Below, piece after piece: positions 9,380 to 17,538 of a DNA stretch of 64,000 nucleotides. A program made the position numbers and the translations under genes. The notes beneath the pieces were generated by a model. The model saw nothing but the letters and a program-made list of their open reading frames with translations. It made no database searches and was not told where the DNA came from. The DNA is from DAOSWM01 sp035380045 (GTDB lineage Bacteria; Bacteroidota; Bacteroidia; Bacteroidales; Tenuifilaceae). The stretch's first letter is position 1; every line of letters begins with the position of its first letter. Location: NCBI GenBank assembly GCA_035380045.1, contig DAOSWM010000004.1:1-64000 (forward strand), in the 5' to 3' direction.

Positions 9380-10087
9380 ATGGAAAACAAAGAGTTTGCA
9401 TTAGAGTTAAATAGAAGATTTAGCAACGCTCAACCTGAAGAGTTGCTAAAGTATTTTTTAAGTTCCTTTTCTAGGAAAATAGCCCTTGCATCGAGTTTTG
9501 GTGTTGAAGATCAGGTGTTAATCGATATGATTGTAAAAATAGATCCTCACACAAAAATTTTTACTCTTGATACAGGTAGGCTTTTTTACGAAACCTACGA
9601 TTTAATTGAAAGGACAAGCAACAAGTACAAGGTTGATATTAAAGTATTCTTCCCAAGTTCACAGGAGGTTGAAGAGATGGTGAACGAAAAGGGGATAAAC
9701 CTTTTTTTCCAGAGTGTTGAAAACAGGAAGGAGTGTTGCCGTGTTCGAAAAATTGAGCCCCTAAAAAGAGCATTTAAAGGGTTAGATGTTTGGATTTGCG
9801 GGTTGCGCCGGGAACAGTCAGTTACCCGAATTGATATGCAGCCAATTGAGTGGGACGATGCCAACGGTTTGATAAAAATTAATCCGTTAATTGATTGGAG
9901 CGAACAGATGGTTTGGAATTACATAAGGGAGCATAAGGTTCCTTATAACCCTCTACACGACAAAGGTTTTGCAAGTATAGGTTGCCAACCCTGTACGCGC
10001 GCTATTGAACCGGGCGAAGATGTTCGTGCCGGACGATGGTGGTGGGAAAACCCCGATACCAAAGAGTGTGGATTGCATAAAAGGTAG
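9380..10087 (+). CDS. cysH: Iron-sulfur adenylyl-/phosphoadenylyl-sulfate reductase
   Basis: A 235-residue enzyme counted from the ATG at 9380; a TTG 21 bp upstream would add seven residues but is less likely. It reduces activated sulfate to sulfite using thioredoxin. The cluster-binding cysteines CC (119-120) and CxxC (202 and 205, GCQPC) are present, which marks the [4Fe-4S] type that normally uses APS, not the cluster-free enterobacterial PAPS type. The redox-active Cys is C230 in ECGLH at the C-terminus. No ATP sulfurylase or sulfite reductase gene is next to it, so the rest of the pathway must lie elsewhere. Confidence 0.92.
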   Translation: MENKEFALELNRRFSNAQPEELLKYFLSSFSRKIALASSFGVEDQVLIDMIVKIDPHTKIFTLDTGRLFYETYDLIERTSNKYKVDIKVFFPSSQEVEEMVNEKGINLFFQSVENRKECCRVRKIEPLKRAFKGLDVWICGLRREQSVTRIDMQPIEWDDANGLIKINPLIDWSEQMVWNYIREHKVPYNPLHDKGFASIGCQPCTRAIEPGEDVRAGRWWWENPDTKECGLHKR

Positions 10088-10099
10088 AATGGTTCTCAA

Positions 10100-11359
10100 T
10101 TATGCCTTAGGAATTGTAAAGTGAAAGCAGGTTCCTTTCTCTTCTTCGCTTTCAACCCATATTTTACCGCCGTTTATTTCAACAAATTCTTTGCAGAGTA
10201 TAAGGCCTAGCCCTGTTCCTTTCTCATTGTTTGTTCCGAAGGTTGTAAAGTTTTCTTCAATCTTAAAGAGTTTTTTCTGGTTTTCAAGATTAATTCCCAT
10301 ACCTGTATCACAAACTGTAACCATAACAAAATCCTTTTCTGAATTGTTGAGGCTAGGTTCTACTTCTGCTTTAAATATAACTTTCCCATTTTGGGGTGTA
10401 AATTTTATGGCATTCGAAACAAGGTTGCGAAGAATTGTGCTTAGCATATTGGGATCGACAGTAACCAACAAGTTGTTGTCAATTTCAATATCCGTATGTA
10501 TATTTTTTTCGTTGAATTTAAGGATGTTGAGCTCAGTAATATCGAGCACAATTTGTTTTAATACAACGGTTTTGGGTTGGAACTGAATGCGTCCGCTTTG
10601 GGTTCTTGACCATTCAAGCAGGTTTTCGAGCAGCGAGTAGGTTTGCTTAATATTCTGGCTTAGTAGTTCAAGGTAAAGTTTCAACTCCTGACTGTTTTCA
10701 ACCATTGCATGCTTTATCATTAAATCTGAGAGCCCAATCATGGCGTTGAAAGGATTTATTAAATCGTGGGCTAGGATGGAGAAAAACTTATCCTTAGTGG
10801 CGTTGAGTTCCTGTAGTTGCTGGCGCTGGAGTTCAATCTCCAGGTTTTTATCGGAAAGTGCAAGGAAAGCTTCCTCAATTTCCTTGTGCTGGTGAAGCAA
10901 CTTTTTATGAATGAGTTCTTTTTCGGATATTTCGTTTAAAACTTTTTCTTTTATGCTAACCAGCTCATCTATTTGACTATAAATTTCAGTTCTATCTTCG
11001 ATAGAAAAAAGTGCGTTGAAATTTTTTTCGGTCAGAGGGAGCGAGGAGATGGTAATTCTAAAGAAACGGCCTTCATCGTTGGTGTTTCTGTTGAATAGGT
11101 TTTGGTGGAGTTTCCCCGAAAAAATTACTGGTGGACCGCCTACGAAAATTGGCTCAATACGTTTTCGGTAGATTGGTTGACTAAACTTTGGGAATATCGT
11201 GTCGAGTTTCTGGTTCAAAATTTCATCACGCGATACATTGGTTATCGCTTCGAGCGTTTTATTCCAGTAAAGAACTCGGAATTCCTTATCGACAATGAAA
11301 TGACCCTCCGGAAGAAAATCCAGCGAGTTAAAGTAGCTCCTGTCTATTGATTCAATCAT
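10100..11359 (-). CDS. PAS-domain sensor histidine kinase
   Basis: A 419-residue kinase without membrane segments. Residues 1-130 form a PAS sensor domain (GHFIVDKEFRVLYWN), residues 130-190 a coiled coil rich in E, K and Q, then HisKA with H198 in LAHDLINPFN and an HATPase domain with N box (NLVSNAIKFT), G1 (DTGMGI) and G2 (GTGLGL). Its start overlaps the stop of the upstream cheC-like gene by four bases (ATGA), so the two are translationally coupled. It probably phosphorylates the response regulator two genes upstream. The ligand of the PAS domain cannot be read from sequence. Confidence 0.92.
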   Translation of the reverse strand: MIESIDRSYFNSLDFLPEGHFIVDKEFRVLYWNKTLEAITNVSRDEILNQKLDTIFPKFSQPIYRKRIEPIFVGGPPVIFSGKLHQNLFNRNTNDEGRFFRITISSLPLTEKNFNALFSIEDRTEIYSQIDELVSIKEKVLNEISEKELIHKKLLHQHKEIEEAFLALSDKNLEIELQRQQLQELNATKDKFFSILAHDLINPFNAMIGLSDLMIKHAMVENSQELKLYLELLSQNIKQTYSLLENLLEWSRTQSGRIQFQPKTVVLKQIVLDITELNILKFNEKNIHTDIEIDNNLLVTVDPNMLSTILRNLVSNAIKFTPQNGKVIFKAEVEPSLNNSEKDFVMVTVCDTGMGINLENQKKLFKIEENFTTFGTNNEKGTGLGLILCKEFVEINGGKIWVESEEEKGTCFHFTIPKA

Positions 11360-11976
11360 AGCTTAAGATCGGCAGAAATTCCTCCCAAAAAGTTCTGTAT
11401 TTTATTAACTAAAGTATTGAATGAGTTTAGGTTAAAGAAAATTGCGAAGTTGCCTTTTGTTTCAAATTCCTCAATTTTAAAGTGTGTTTGTGCGTAAAGT
11501 ATGGCCGAAGCGCTGGAAATAATTTCTTTAGGTATTATTATCTCTTTTCTTCCCATTTCGTAGTTTGGAACAATGTACCCAAGATCAAGGTTAAGCATGT
11601 TACTAAGGGTTCCCATTACAGCGTTGGTAATTATATTCCCAATTTCTGAAAGAATATCAACCCGCAGTGAGTCCATCTCAATACTGGCACCATGCTTTCC
11701 AATAAATGCATCTACCATTTTTGCTGCATGCTCCGATGACATTATGAGCTTCGAGAAACCATTAAGTTCACCATTAAATGGAAGTGTGATAATGGAGTAG
11801 TCCGTTTCTGTGAAGTGATCAACAAAGTTGTTGTACTCATCGGAACCAAAAACCTTAACTTCAGGAACTTCGAGTGAAATATGCGATTGAACCATGGTGT
11901 TAAGTACCTCAGCACCCTTCCCAACACCTATGTTAATAATCTCTTTTAGGGCTTCAAGATGTATTTCGTTTAGCAT
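11356..11976 (-). CDS. cheC: CheC-family CheY-P phosphatase
   Basis: A 206-residue protein with two copies of the CheC active-site motif (ExxN followed by a Pro about 22 residues later): EIIN in ALKEIINIGVGKGAEVL near residue 10, and EIGN in DILSEIGNIITNAV near residue 105. Two sites is the CheC pattern; CheX has one. The known role is to dephosphorylate CheY-P. Its partners here are a stand-alone receiver domain nine bases upstream and a PAS kinase that overlaps its stop. No cheA, cheW, mcp or flagellar genes are in the window, so the module probably controls something other than flagellar motility. Confidence 0.88.
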   Translation of the reverse strand: MLNEIHLEALKEIINIGVGKGAEVLNTMVQSHISLEVPEVKVFGSDEYNNFVDHFTETDYSIITLPFNGELNGFSKLIMSSEHAAKMVDAFIGKHGASIEMDSLRVDILSEIGNIITNAVMGTLSNMLNLDLGYIVPNYEMGRKEIIIPKEIISSASAILYAQTHFKIEEFETKGNFAIFFNLNSFNTLVNKIQNFLGGISADLKL

Positions 11977-11985
11977 GCTTATGAG

Positions 11986-12357
11986 TTATTCGTTGAGAAT
12001 TCTTTTTACTACCTCAAAAATAATGGGTTTTTGGATAGGTTTGTTTATAAAATCGGTAGCTCCCAAGCTAATTGCTTTGGCTTTTGTAGTGGACTGTATA
12101 TCGGCTGTGCAGATAATAATTGGAACCTGTATTTTCTTTTCTCGAATTTTTTCAAGTGCGGTAAGGCCATCCATTATCGGCATTACCGAATCGAGAATAA
12201 CAAGGTCTGGAATTAACTCCTCAAGTTTTACTAGGAGCTGTTCGCCATTCATAAGTTGAGTTATTTCCAAATTTTCAATTTCTTTTATTGCGTCTATAAT
12301 AAACAAGCGTGTAATAGTAGAGTCGTCAACAATATAAATACTTCTTTTTGCTCCCAT
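11986..12357 (-). CDS. Single-domain CheY-like response regulator
   Basis: A 123-residue receiver domain with no output domain. The acidic pair D11-D12, the phospho-acceptor D56 (VILDS), the switch Thr in CTAD and the conserved Lys in NKP near residue 106 are present. It is the first gene of a tight operon followed by the CheC phosphatase (9 bp) and the PAS kinase. With no output domain it must act by protein contact, as CheY does, or as a phosphate relay. The operon promoter should lie in 12358-12554, which it shares with the divergent thioesterase gene; I see no clear TAnnTTTG box there. Confidence 0.92.
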   Translation of the reverse strand: MGAKRSIYIVDDSTITRLFIIDAIKEIENLEITQLMNGEQLLVKLEELIPDLVILDSVMPIMDGLTALEKIREKKIQVPIIICTADIQSTTKAKAISLGATDFINKPIQKPIIFEVVKRILNE

Positions 12358-12554
12358 TTGCTTTTAGTTGTTGTAATACAAGTATTTGTTAAAAGAGTAA
12401 TTGTAATTCATTATATGCAATATACGGTATAAAAAAGCATTTGAAAACATATTTGAATAAAACTTTTCAAAAGTTTACCTTCGGCGTAATTTTCAATATT
12501 ATTTCGAATTAAACATTATTCCCCTATAAAAAACCGCTATAAGGTATTGTTGGT

Positions 12555-13307
12555 ATGCAGCATGCAGATGAATGTTTTTTTACAAAAGAGTTTATGGTTA
12601 ATTCCTTCTTTACTGATTTAAGAGGGAGACTGTCGTTGCCATCGTTGTTTTCCCTCTTTCAAGAAATGGCTTGGGAACATGCAACAAATAATAAGTTTGG
12701 GTACGTCCATTTACAGAAGCAGGGCCTTTTTTGGGTGCTATCAAGAATTTCAGTGGAAATATTAAGAATGCCAAATTGGGCTGAAACTTTTTTTATTACA
12801 ACCTGGCCCAGCGGAGTAGATGGACTTTTTGCGCTTCGTGATTTTGAACTTTTTGATTACAATAAACAAGTTATTGTTAGGGCAACTACGAGCTGGTTAA
12901 TAGTTGATGTAAATAGTCGCCGACCTCATCGGCTTGATGATTTTAGGGAAAGAATGCCGGTTTGTGAAACATATCGTGCAACCAAAGCAAATGCGGGGCG
13001 TATTGGCAACACTAAAAATGTTCCTTCGGTTATTTTTGAATCCCGGGCAGCAATTTCAGACATTGATATTAATGGTCATATCAATAATACGAAGTATGTT
13101 GAATGGGCAATTAATTCTTTTTCAGAGGAAGCTTATAAAGCAACTACAATTGAGCGAATAACTGTTAACTTTCTGGCAGAGGGATTCTCCGGTGACGAGC
13201 TAGCTATAAGATCTTTTGATTTGGATGATGTAAAAATGGTGTCAGTAGTAACCAGGAAATCGGATGGTAGGAGCCTGGCAATAGTAGAAATTGAAAAAGC
13301 GCTATAG
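12555..13307 (+). CDS. Acyl-ACP thioesterase
   Basis: A 250-residue soluble protein with a double hot-dog fold of the acyl-ACP thioesterase family (PF01643). The N half shows WEHATNNKFG and LFWVLSRI; the C half contains DIDINGHINNTKYVEW, which carries the conserved Asn and His expected in the active site. It releases free fatty acids from acyl-carrier protein. It is alone in its transcription unit, divergent from the response-regulator operon, and shares a bidirectional terminator with phosphofructokinase. Chain-length preference cannot be read. Confidence 0.9.
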   Translation: MQHADECFFTKEFMVNSFFTDLRGRLSLPSLFSLFQEMAWEHATNNKFGYVHLQKQGLFWVLSRISVEILRMPNWAETFFITTWPSGVDGLFALRDFELFDYNKQVIVRATTSWLIVDVNSRRPHRLDDFRERMPVCETYRATKANAGRIGNTKNVPSVIFESRAAISDIDINGHINNTKYVEWAINSFSEEAYKATTIERITVNFLAEGFSGDELAIRSFDLDDVKMVSVVTRKSDGRSLAIVEIEKAL

Positions 13308-13329
13308 TTTAAAAAACATAGCGCTTTTT
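13294..13329. terminator. Bidirectional terminator between thioesterase and pfkA
   Basis: AAAAAGCGCTAT and ATAGCGCTTTTT form a 12-bp stem with A and T tracts at the outer ends. It would therefore stop transcription from both convergent genes. It overlaps the last codons and stop of the thioesterase gene. Confidence 0.8.
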
Positions 13330-13343
13330 GAAGTGATGTATAA

Positions 13344-14438
13344 TTAATCGCCAAAGCTAATGCCAATACCCTTTGCTGTTCGAATTAAATCGCAGTTGGG
13401 CTCAACGTAGTTTGGGTGGTCAACGGCTTCGCTTAGAGGAACCGCCACAATGTTTGGGTGCCTGTAGGCAACCATTTTTCCGTATTCACCAGCGAGAACC
13501 ATTTCAAAAGCCTTTACCCCAAATTGAGTGGCAAGAATTCGGTCGTAAGCAACGGGAACGCCTCCGCGCTGTAAGTGCCCAAGTACTGTTTCGCGCATAT
13601 CAGCCTCAAAACCTGCATTTTTCAAATCGTGAGTGAGCTTGTGTGCAACTCCTCCCAATCTTAGGTTGGCGTATCCAACCTCGTCGCTTTCAGAGTAAAC
13701 CAGTGTTCCATCCTTCGGTTTTGCTCCTTCGGCAATTACTACAATTGCATTCCCTTTACCCTTGCTGTAACGCGATTTTAATTTTTCAATTACTTTGCTA
13801 ATATCGTAAGGAATTTCGGGAATTAAGCAAACTTCTGCTCCGCCACCAATAGCTGCGTGAAGCGCAATCCAGCCGGCATACCTGCCCATTACCTCAAGAA
13901 CAAGAACCCTGTTATGGCTTGCAGCAGTGGTTACGAGCTTGTCGACGGCTTCGGTTGCAATCTGAACCGCTGTTTGGAAACCGAAAGTGAAATCGGTGGC
14001 TAGCAGGTCGTTGTCGATTGTTTTTGGAACGCCAATAATGTTTAATCCCTTCTCAAAAAGTGCCTGAGAAATTTTTTGTGAACCATCGCCTCCAATACTA
14101 ATAACAGCATCAACGCCCAGATACTGAAGTTTTCGTATCATTTCATCGGAACGATCAACTGCTTCCCAGGAGCCATCCTTGTTTTTTATTGGCCATGCGA
14201 AGGGGCCTCCCTTGTTTGTTGAACCAATTATTGTGCCTCCTTGCACGTGAATGCCTGCAACTGCTCGGTCATCGAGCACTCGTATTTCGGTTGGTTCTCT
14301 TAATATTCCATTAAACGATTCGATACTTCCAATAACTTCCCAATCGGGTTCCATACCTGCACGCTTTACAATTGCTCTTATTACTGCATTCAACCCTGGG
14401 CAATCGCCACCCCCAGTGGCAACTAGTACTCTTTTCAT
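13344..14438 (-). CDS. pfkA: 6-phosphofructokinase
   Basis: A 364-residue cytoplasmic glycolytic enzyme that phosphorylates fructose 6-phosphate. The nucleotide loop GGGDCPGLNAVIRA (9-22), GGDGS (116-120) and PKTIDND (138-144, catalytic D142) are present. The Gly after GGD is the state found in ATP-dependent enzymes, while the Lys of PKT is shared with PPi-dependent and some ATP-dependent long forms. ATP use is more likely, but mixed signatures make the phosphoryl donor less certain. It supports the sugar genes around it. Confidence 0.93.
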   Translation of the reverse strand: MKRVLVATGGGDCPGLNAVIRAIVKRAGMEPDWEVIGSIESFNGILREPTEIRVLDDRAVAGIHVQGGTIIGSTNKGGPFAWPIKNKDGSWEAVDRSDEMIRKLQYLGVDAVISIGGDGSQKISQALFEKGLNIIGVPKTIDNDLLATDFTFGFQTAVQIATEAVDKLVTTAASHNRVLVLEVMGRYAGWIALHAAIGGGAEVCLIPEIPYDISKVIEKLKSRYSKGKGNAIVVIAEGAKPKDGTLVYSESDEVGYANLRLGGVAHKLTHDLKNAGFEADMRETVLGHLQRGGVPVAYDRILATQFGVKAFEMVLAGEYGKMVAYRHPNIVAVPLSEAVDHPNYVEPNCDLIRTAKGIGISFGD

Positions 14439-14627
14439 AAAAACTTAACTGTTAAATGTTTATATATTATAAAACGAATTTCCATCGTTTGCTGATTTTT
14501 TTAGCTTATACAGTTTATTTAGTTTGAGAAGGGAATAAAAAACTGTATTTTTAAGCAGCCAAAATTTTTCCACAATAACAAAAGTACAAAAATTGTTTGC
14601 TTTTGTTGACAAAATACGCTTGTATTT

Positions 14628-14653
14628 ACTAATAAATAGTACTATTTATTAGT
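14628..14653. promoter_or_regulatory. 26-bp perfect palindrome, likely operator
   Basis: ACTAATAAATAGT (14628-14640) is followed directly by its exact reverse complement (14641-14653). The palindrome ends eight bases before the ATG at 14662. Upstream, TTGACA (14606-14611) stands 18 bp before TAATAA (14630-14635), so a -10 box would lie inside the palindrome. This is the geometry of a repressor operator. A cruciform or RNA hairpin is the alternative. No regulator gene is adjacent. Confidence 0.6.
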
Positions 14654-14661
14654 GCAAACGA

Positions 14662-16089
14662 ATGAAAATTGATATTTCAGAAAACAAAAAAAGAATTATG
14701 AAAAGAATGCAGTTTATTAAATCGATTCGAAGGGTAGCACTTGTTTTTGCCCTCGCCTGGATTTTGAGTTTCAGCTCATGTAAACCTACACCAAAACCCA
14801 TAGCTGAAAATGAACCCTATAAGGTTGAGCACCCTGTGTGGGCTAAAAATGCTACCATTTACGAAGTCAACATCAGGCAGTTCACGCCCGAAGGAACATT
14901 TGCTGCCTTTCAGCAGCATTTGCCCCGCTTAAAGGATCTGGGTGTGGATATTCTTTGGATTATGCCTATTCATCCAATAGGAGAGTTAAACCGAAAGGGT
15001 GAGTTAGGAAGTTACTATTCAATTAAGGATTACAAAGCTGTAAACCCTGAATTTGGTACCATTGATGATTTCAAAAACCTTGTTAACGAGGCTCATAAAC
15101 ACGGAATGAAAATTATTATTGATTGGGTTGCAAACCATACTTCACACGACAACCATTTGGCATACAGTAATCCAGAGTTCTACGTGAAGGATTCGATTGG
15201 TAATTTCGTTTCGCCTTTCGATTGGACTGATGTGATTCAGCTTAACTACCAGAATAGTGGCCTTCGCGATTACATGGTTGGTGCACTAAAGTTTTGGATT
15301 GAAGAGGCAGATATTGACGGCTACCGCTGCGATGTTGCTTCAATGGTTCCAACCGATTTCTGGAATCGAGCAAGGAAAGAACTTGATGCCATTAAGCCTG
15401 TGTTTATGCTTGCTGAAGCCGAAGAGGTTTCGCTTCAGGAGTTTGCATTCGATGCCGATTACGGTTGGGAGTTTCACCATATTATGAATGAGATTGCCAA
15501 GGGCAAGAAAACGGTTCTGGATATTGACCACTACTTCGTGAAGGAGCAGGCTAAGTACCCCAAAAATACTATTCGTATGCATTTTACCAGCAATCACGAT
15601 GAGAATAGCTGGAATGGTACTGAGTTTGAGAGACTTGCCGATGCCGCTGAAACTTTTGCCGCATTAACCTACGTAATTCCCGGAATGCCTTTGATTTATA
15701 ACGGTCAGGAAGTTGGTTTTAATAGAAGGTTAGATTTTTTTGATAAGGATTCAATTGATTGGATTGAGGGCTCTATGTTCGCTGAGTTGTATAAAAAGTT
15801 GAATGTTCTAAAGCATGAAAATTCAGCGTTAGCTGCAGGTGAGGCAGCAGCAGACATGGTAAGGGTTAAAACATCGAACGATGTGAATGTTCTTTCGTTT
15901 ATTCGTAGCAATGAGAATGATAAAGTATTTGTAGTATTCAACCTTTCGAATCTTTTACAAGAAATCACAATGGAGGGTGAAGATTACTTTGGTTCGTATG
16001 CTGATATAATTAGTGGAGAAAAAGTTATTTTTTCCGAGGGAGTAAAACTTACGCTTGAGCCTTGGCAATTCTATATTTACGCAAAGTAG
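14662..16089 (+). CDS. GH13 alpha-amylase lipoprotein
   Basis: 475 residues from the ATG at 14662; the ATG at 14698 gives a more usual lipoprotein signal (MKRMQF start) and is a strong alternative. The lipobox LSFSSC predicts a lipid-anchored Cys in the outer or inner membrane. A single GH13 barrel follows with catalytic D224 (GYRCD), E252 (LAE) and D313 (SNHDE), numbered from 14662, then a short C-terminal beta domain. It lacks the cyclomaltodextrinase N domain of the two earlier amylases and so belongs to another GH13 subfamily. Role: alpha-glucan or maltodextrin cleavage at the cell surface or in the periplasm. A perfect palindrome just upstream suggests regulated expression. Confidence 0.9.
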   Translation: MKIDISENKKRIMKRMQFIKSIRRVALVFALAWILSFSSCKPTPKPIAENEPYKVEHPVWAKNATIYEVNIRQFTPEGTFAAFQQHLPRLKDLGVDILWIMPIHPIGELNRKGELGSYYSIKDYKAVNPEFGTIDDFKNLVNEAHKHGMKIIIDWVANHTSHDNHLAYSNPEFYVKDSIGNFVSPFDWTDVIQLNYQNSGLRDYMVGALKFWIEEADIDGYRCDVASMVPTDFWNRARKELDAIKPVFMLAEAEEVSLQEFAFDADYGWEFHHIMNEIAKGKKTVLDIDHYFVKEQAKYPKNTIRMHFTSNHDENSWNGTEFERLADAAETFAALTYVIPGMPLIYNGQEVGFNRRLDFFDKDSIDWIEGSMFAELYKKLNVLKHENSALAAGEAAADMVRVKTSNDVNVLSFIRSNENDKVFVVFNLSNLLQEITMEGEDYFGSYADIISGEKVIFSEGVKLTLEPWQFYIYAK

Positions 16090-16110
16090 AAAATAGATTC
16101 TATTCCATAG

Positions 16111-16145
16111 CGTCCATTTAGTAGTTGCTCGTATCTAAATGGACG
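16111..16145. terminator. Terminator between the amylase lipoprotein and TlpA-like genes
   Basis: CGTCCATTTAG (16111-16121) pairs perfectly with CTAAATGGACG (16135-16145). It lies between two convergent genes and is followed by a T-rich stretch on the + strand. Confidence 0.7.
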
Positions 16146-16150
16146 TTTAT

Positions 16151-17518
16151 TTATTTGTTACGAAATAACTTTCTTATTTTTACTTCAAGTTGTCTTCTGG
16201 TTGAAGGCTTGGAGACGATTGTTAAATCCTTTGAGAGCAAATACATTTTGGGAGTTTCTTGTACATCAAACATTTCTATGAGTTCGCTTTCGGGCGAGTA
16301 GGGTTCTCTCATGTTTATCCAGCCAGCGTTGAACTTGTTTATATACTGCTGCCACAGTTCATCCTCCTCGTCAATTGATATGGCAATAACTTCAAAACCA
16401 AATTGTTTGTACTTATTGTAAAGGTCAACAATCCGAGGAAGCGACTCAATGCAGTGTGGGCACCAGGTTGACCAAAAGATTACCAGAATATAGTCAGCAT
16501 TTAGGTTTGAGATTCTTACTTTTTTCCCTTTCTGATTTACTACATTGAAATTACTCGCCTTGCTTCCTATTTCAAGAGAATTGCTTTTACAAAAAACTTC
16601 ATTATTTGAAGTTTTTAATGGTTTTATACCTTGGAAGGAGGTAGTTTCAAGGAAGCAGACTACATCCAAGTAGTCCGACTCAAGAAACCCGTCAATAAGC
16701 ATTGCTCGTATTTTTTTAAAAACTGTAGTGTCCATTTTTACCGAAATGAATTTTTCAATTCCGGCAATGAATGCGCTATCCTGCTGCTCTTTGTCGAATT
16801 CTTCGTTGTAAAGAGTTTCAACGAACCCCCAAACACTTCCTGAGAAAGCGGGAGCGTTAAAAACGTGAGGACAGGTTAGGTCAACTTTTGACCACCAGGT
16901 TTCGATTTGGTACTTGACTTTTTCTTCGGCTGATAAGCTAAGGTTTGGTATGGGTCTTTGCTCAAGCGCAATGAGATTGTTTGCAAGCAAATTCTTATAG
17001 GTTGCGTTCATCTCGCAAGCGAATGTGTACAAGTTTGTACTTAACCTGTTAATTTCTTTCTCAAGCATCCGTTTAATTGCTGATGTGTCTGAATAAAAGT
17101 TTAATAATGAATTTATTAGCCAGGTTTGCTGGTCGATACTCTCTTTTAGCTTGAGGTATTTCCAAAAAACTTTATTTTCAGTGGAATTTGAGCTTTTTAA
17201 ACTGTCGAGCGGAGCAAAAACAACGGTTTTAATATCAATCACAGGTTCATTGTTCACAACAATGTCAAAAGAAATGCTGCTGCCCACTTCAACTTTGTAA
17301 AGACCTTTCTGGTATGTTGAATCAAGGGTAAACTGGTAGGTTCCAGGTAACCTTTGCCACGAAGAATCAACAAGCATAGGTTGTCCATCTGAGTATAGGT
17401 ATAGTTTTGCTTTTGAAGCAAAAGATTGGAGAACCTCAATATTTATGGTTACGTTTTGAGCGTTTAATTTAGTTGAGAGAAGAGCAAAAATAAAAAGTAA
17501 CCTTGCAAATCGATTCAT
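16151..17518 (-). CDS. TlpA-like thiol-disulfide oxidoreductase, exported
   Basis: A 455-residue protein with a signal peptide (1-20, ending LNAQ), an N-terminal beta domain, a helical middle region (about 100-310) and a C-terminal thioredoxin fold (about 320-455) with the redox motif WCPHC. This is the layout of the larger Bacteroidota periplasmic TlpA/ResA-like proteins, which reduce or rearrange disulfides in exported proteins. It is last in a - strand run after the hybrid kinase, with a 20-bp gap, so it may be co-expressed with those signalling genes. Specific substrate unknown. Confidence 0.85.
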   Translation of the reverse strand: MNRFARLLFIFALLSTKLNAQNVTINIEVLQSFASKAKLYLYSDGQPMLVDSSWQRLPGTYQFTLDSTYQKGLYKVEVGSSISFDIVVNNEPVIDIKTVVFAPLDSLKSSNSTENKVFWKYLKLKESIDQQTWLINSLLNFYSDTSAIKRMLEKEINRLSTNLYTFACEMNATYKNLLANNLIALEQRPIPNLSLSAEEKVKYQIETWWSKVDLTCPHVFNAPAFSGSVWGFVETLYNEEFDKEQQDSAFIAGIEKFISVKMDTTVFKKIRAMLIDGFLESDYLDVVCFLETTSFQGIKPLKTSNNEVFCKSNSLEIGSKASNFNVVNQKGKKVRISNLNADYILVIFWSTWCPHCIESLPRIVDLYNKYKQFGFEVIAISIDEEDELWQQYINKFNAGWINMREPYSPESELIEMFDVQETPKMYLLSKDLTIVSKPSTRRQLEVKIRKLFRNK

Positions 17519-17538
17519 ACCGTTAGGTTTAGCATTAA

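Noticed and set aside
10100..12357. Flagellar chemotaxis operon
   Set aside because: Only CheC and CheY-like proteins are present; cheA, cheW, cheR, cheB and mcp genes are missing.
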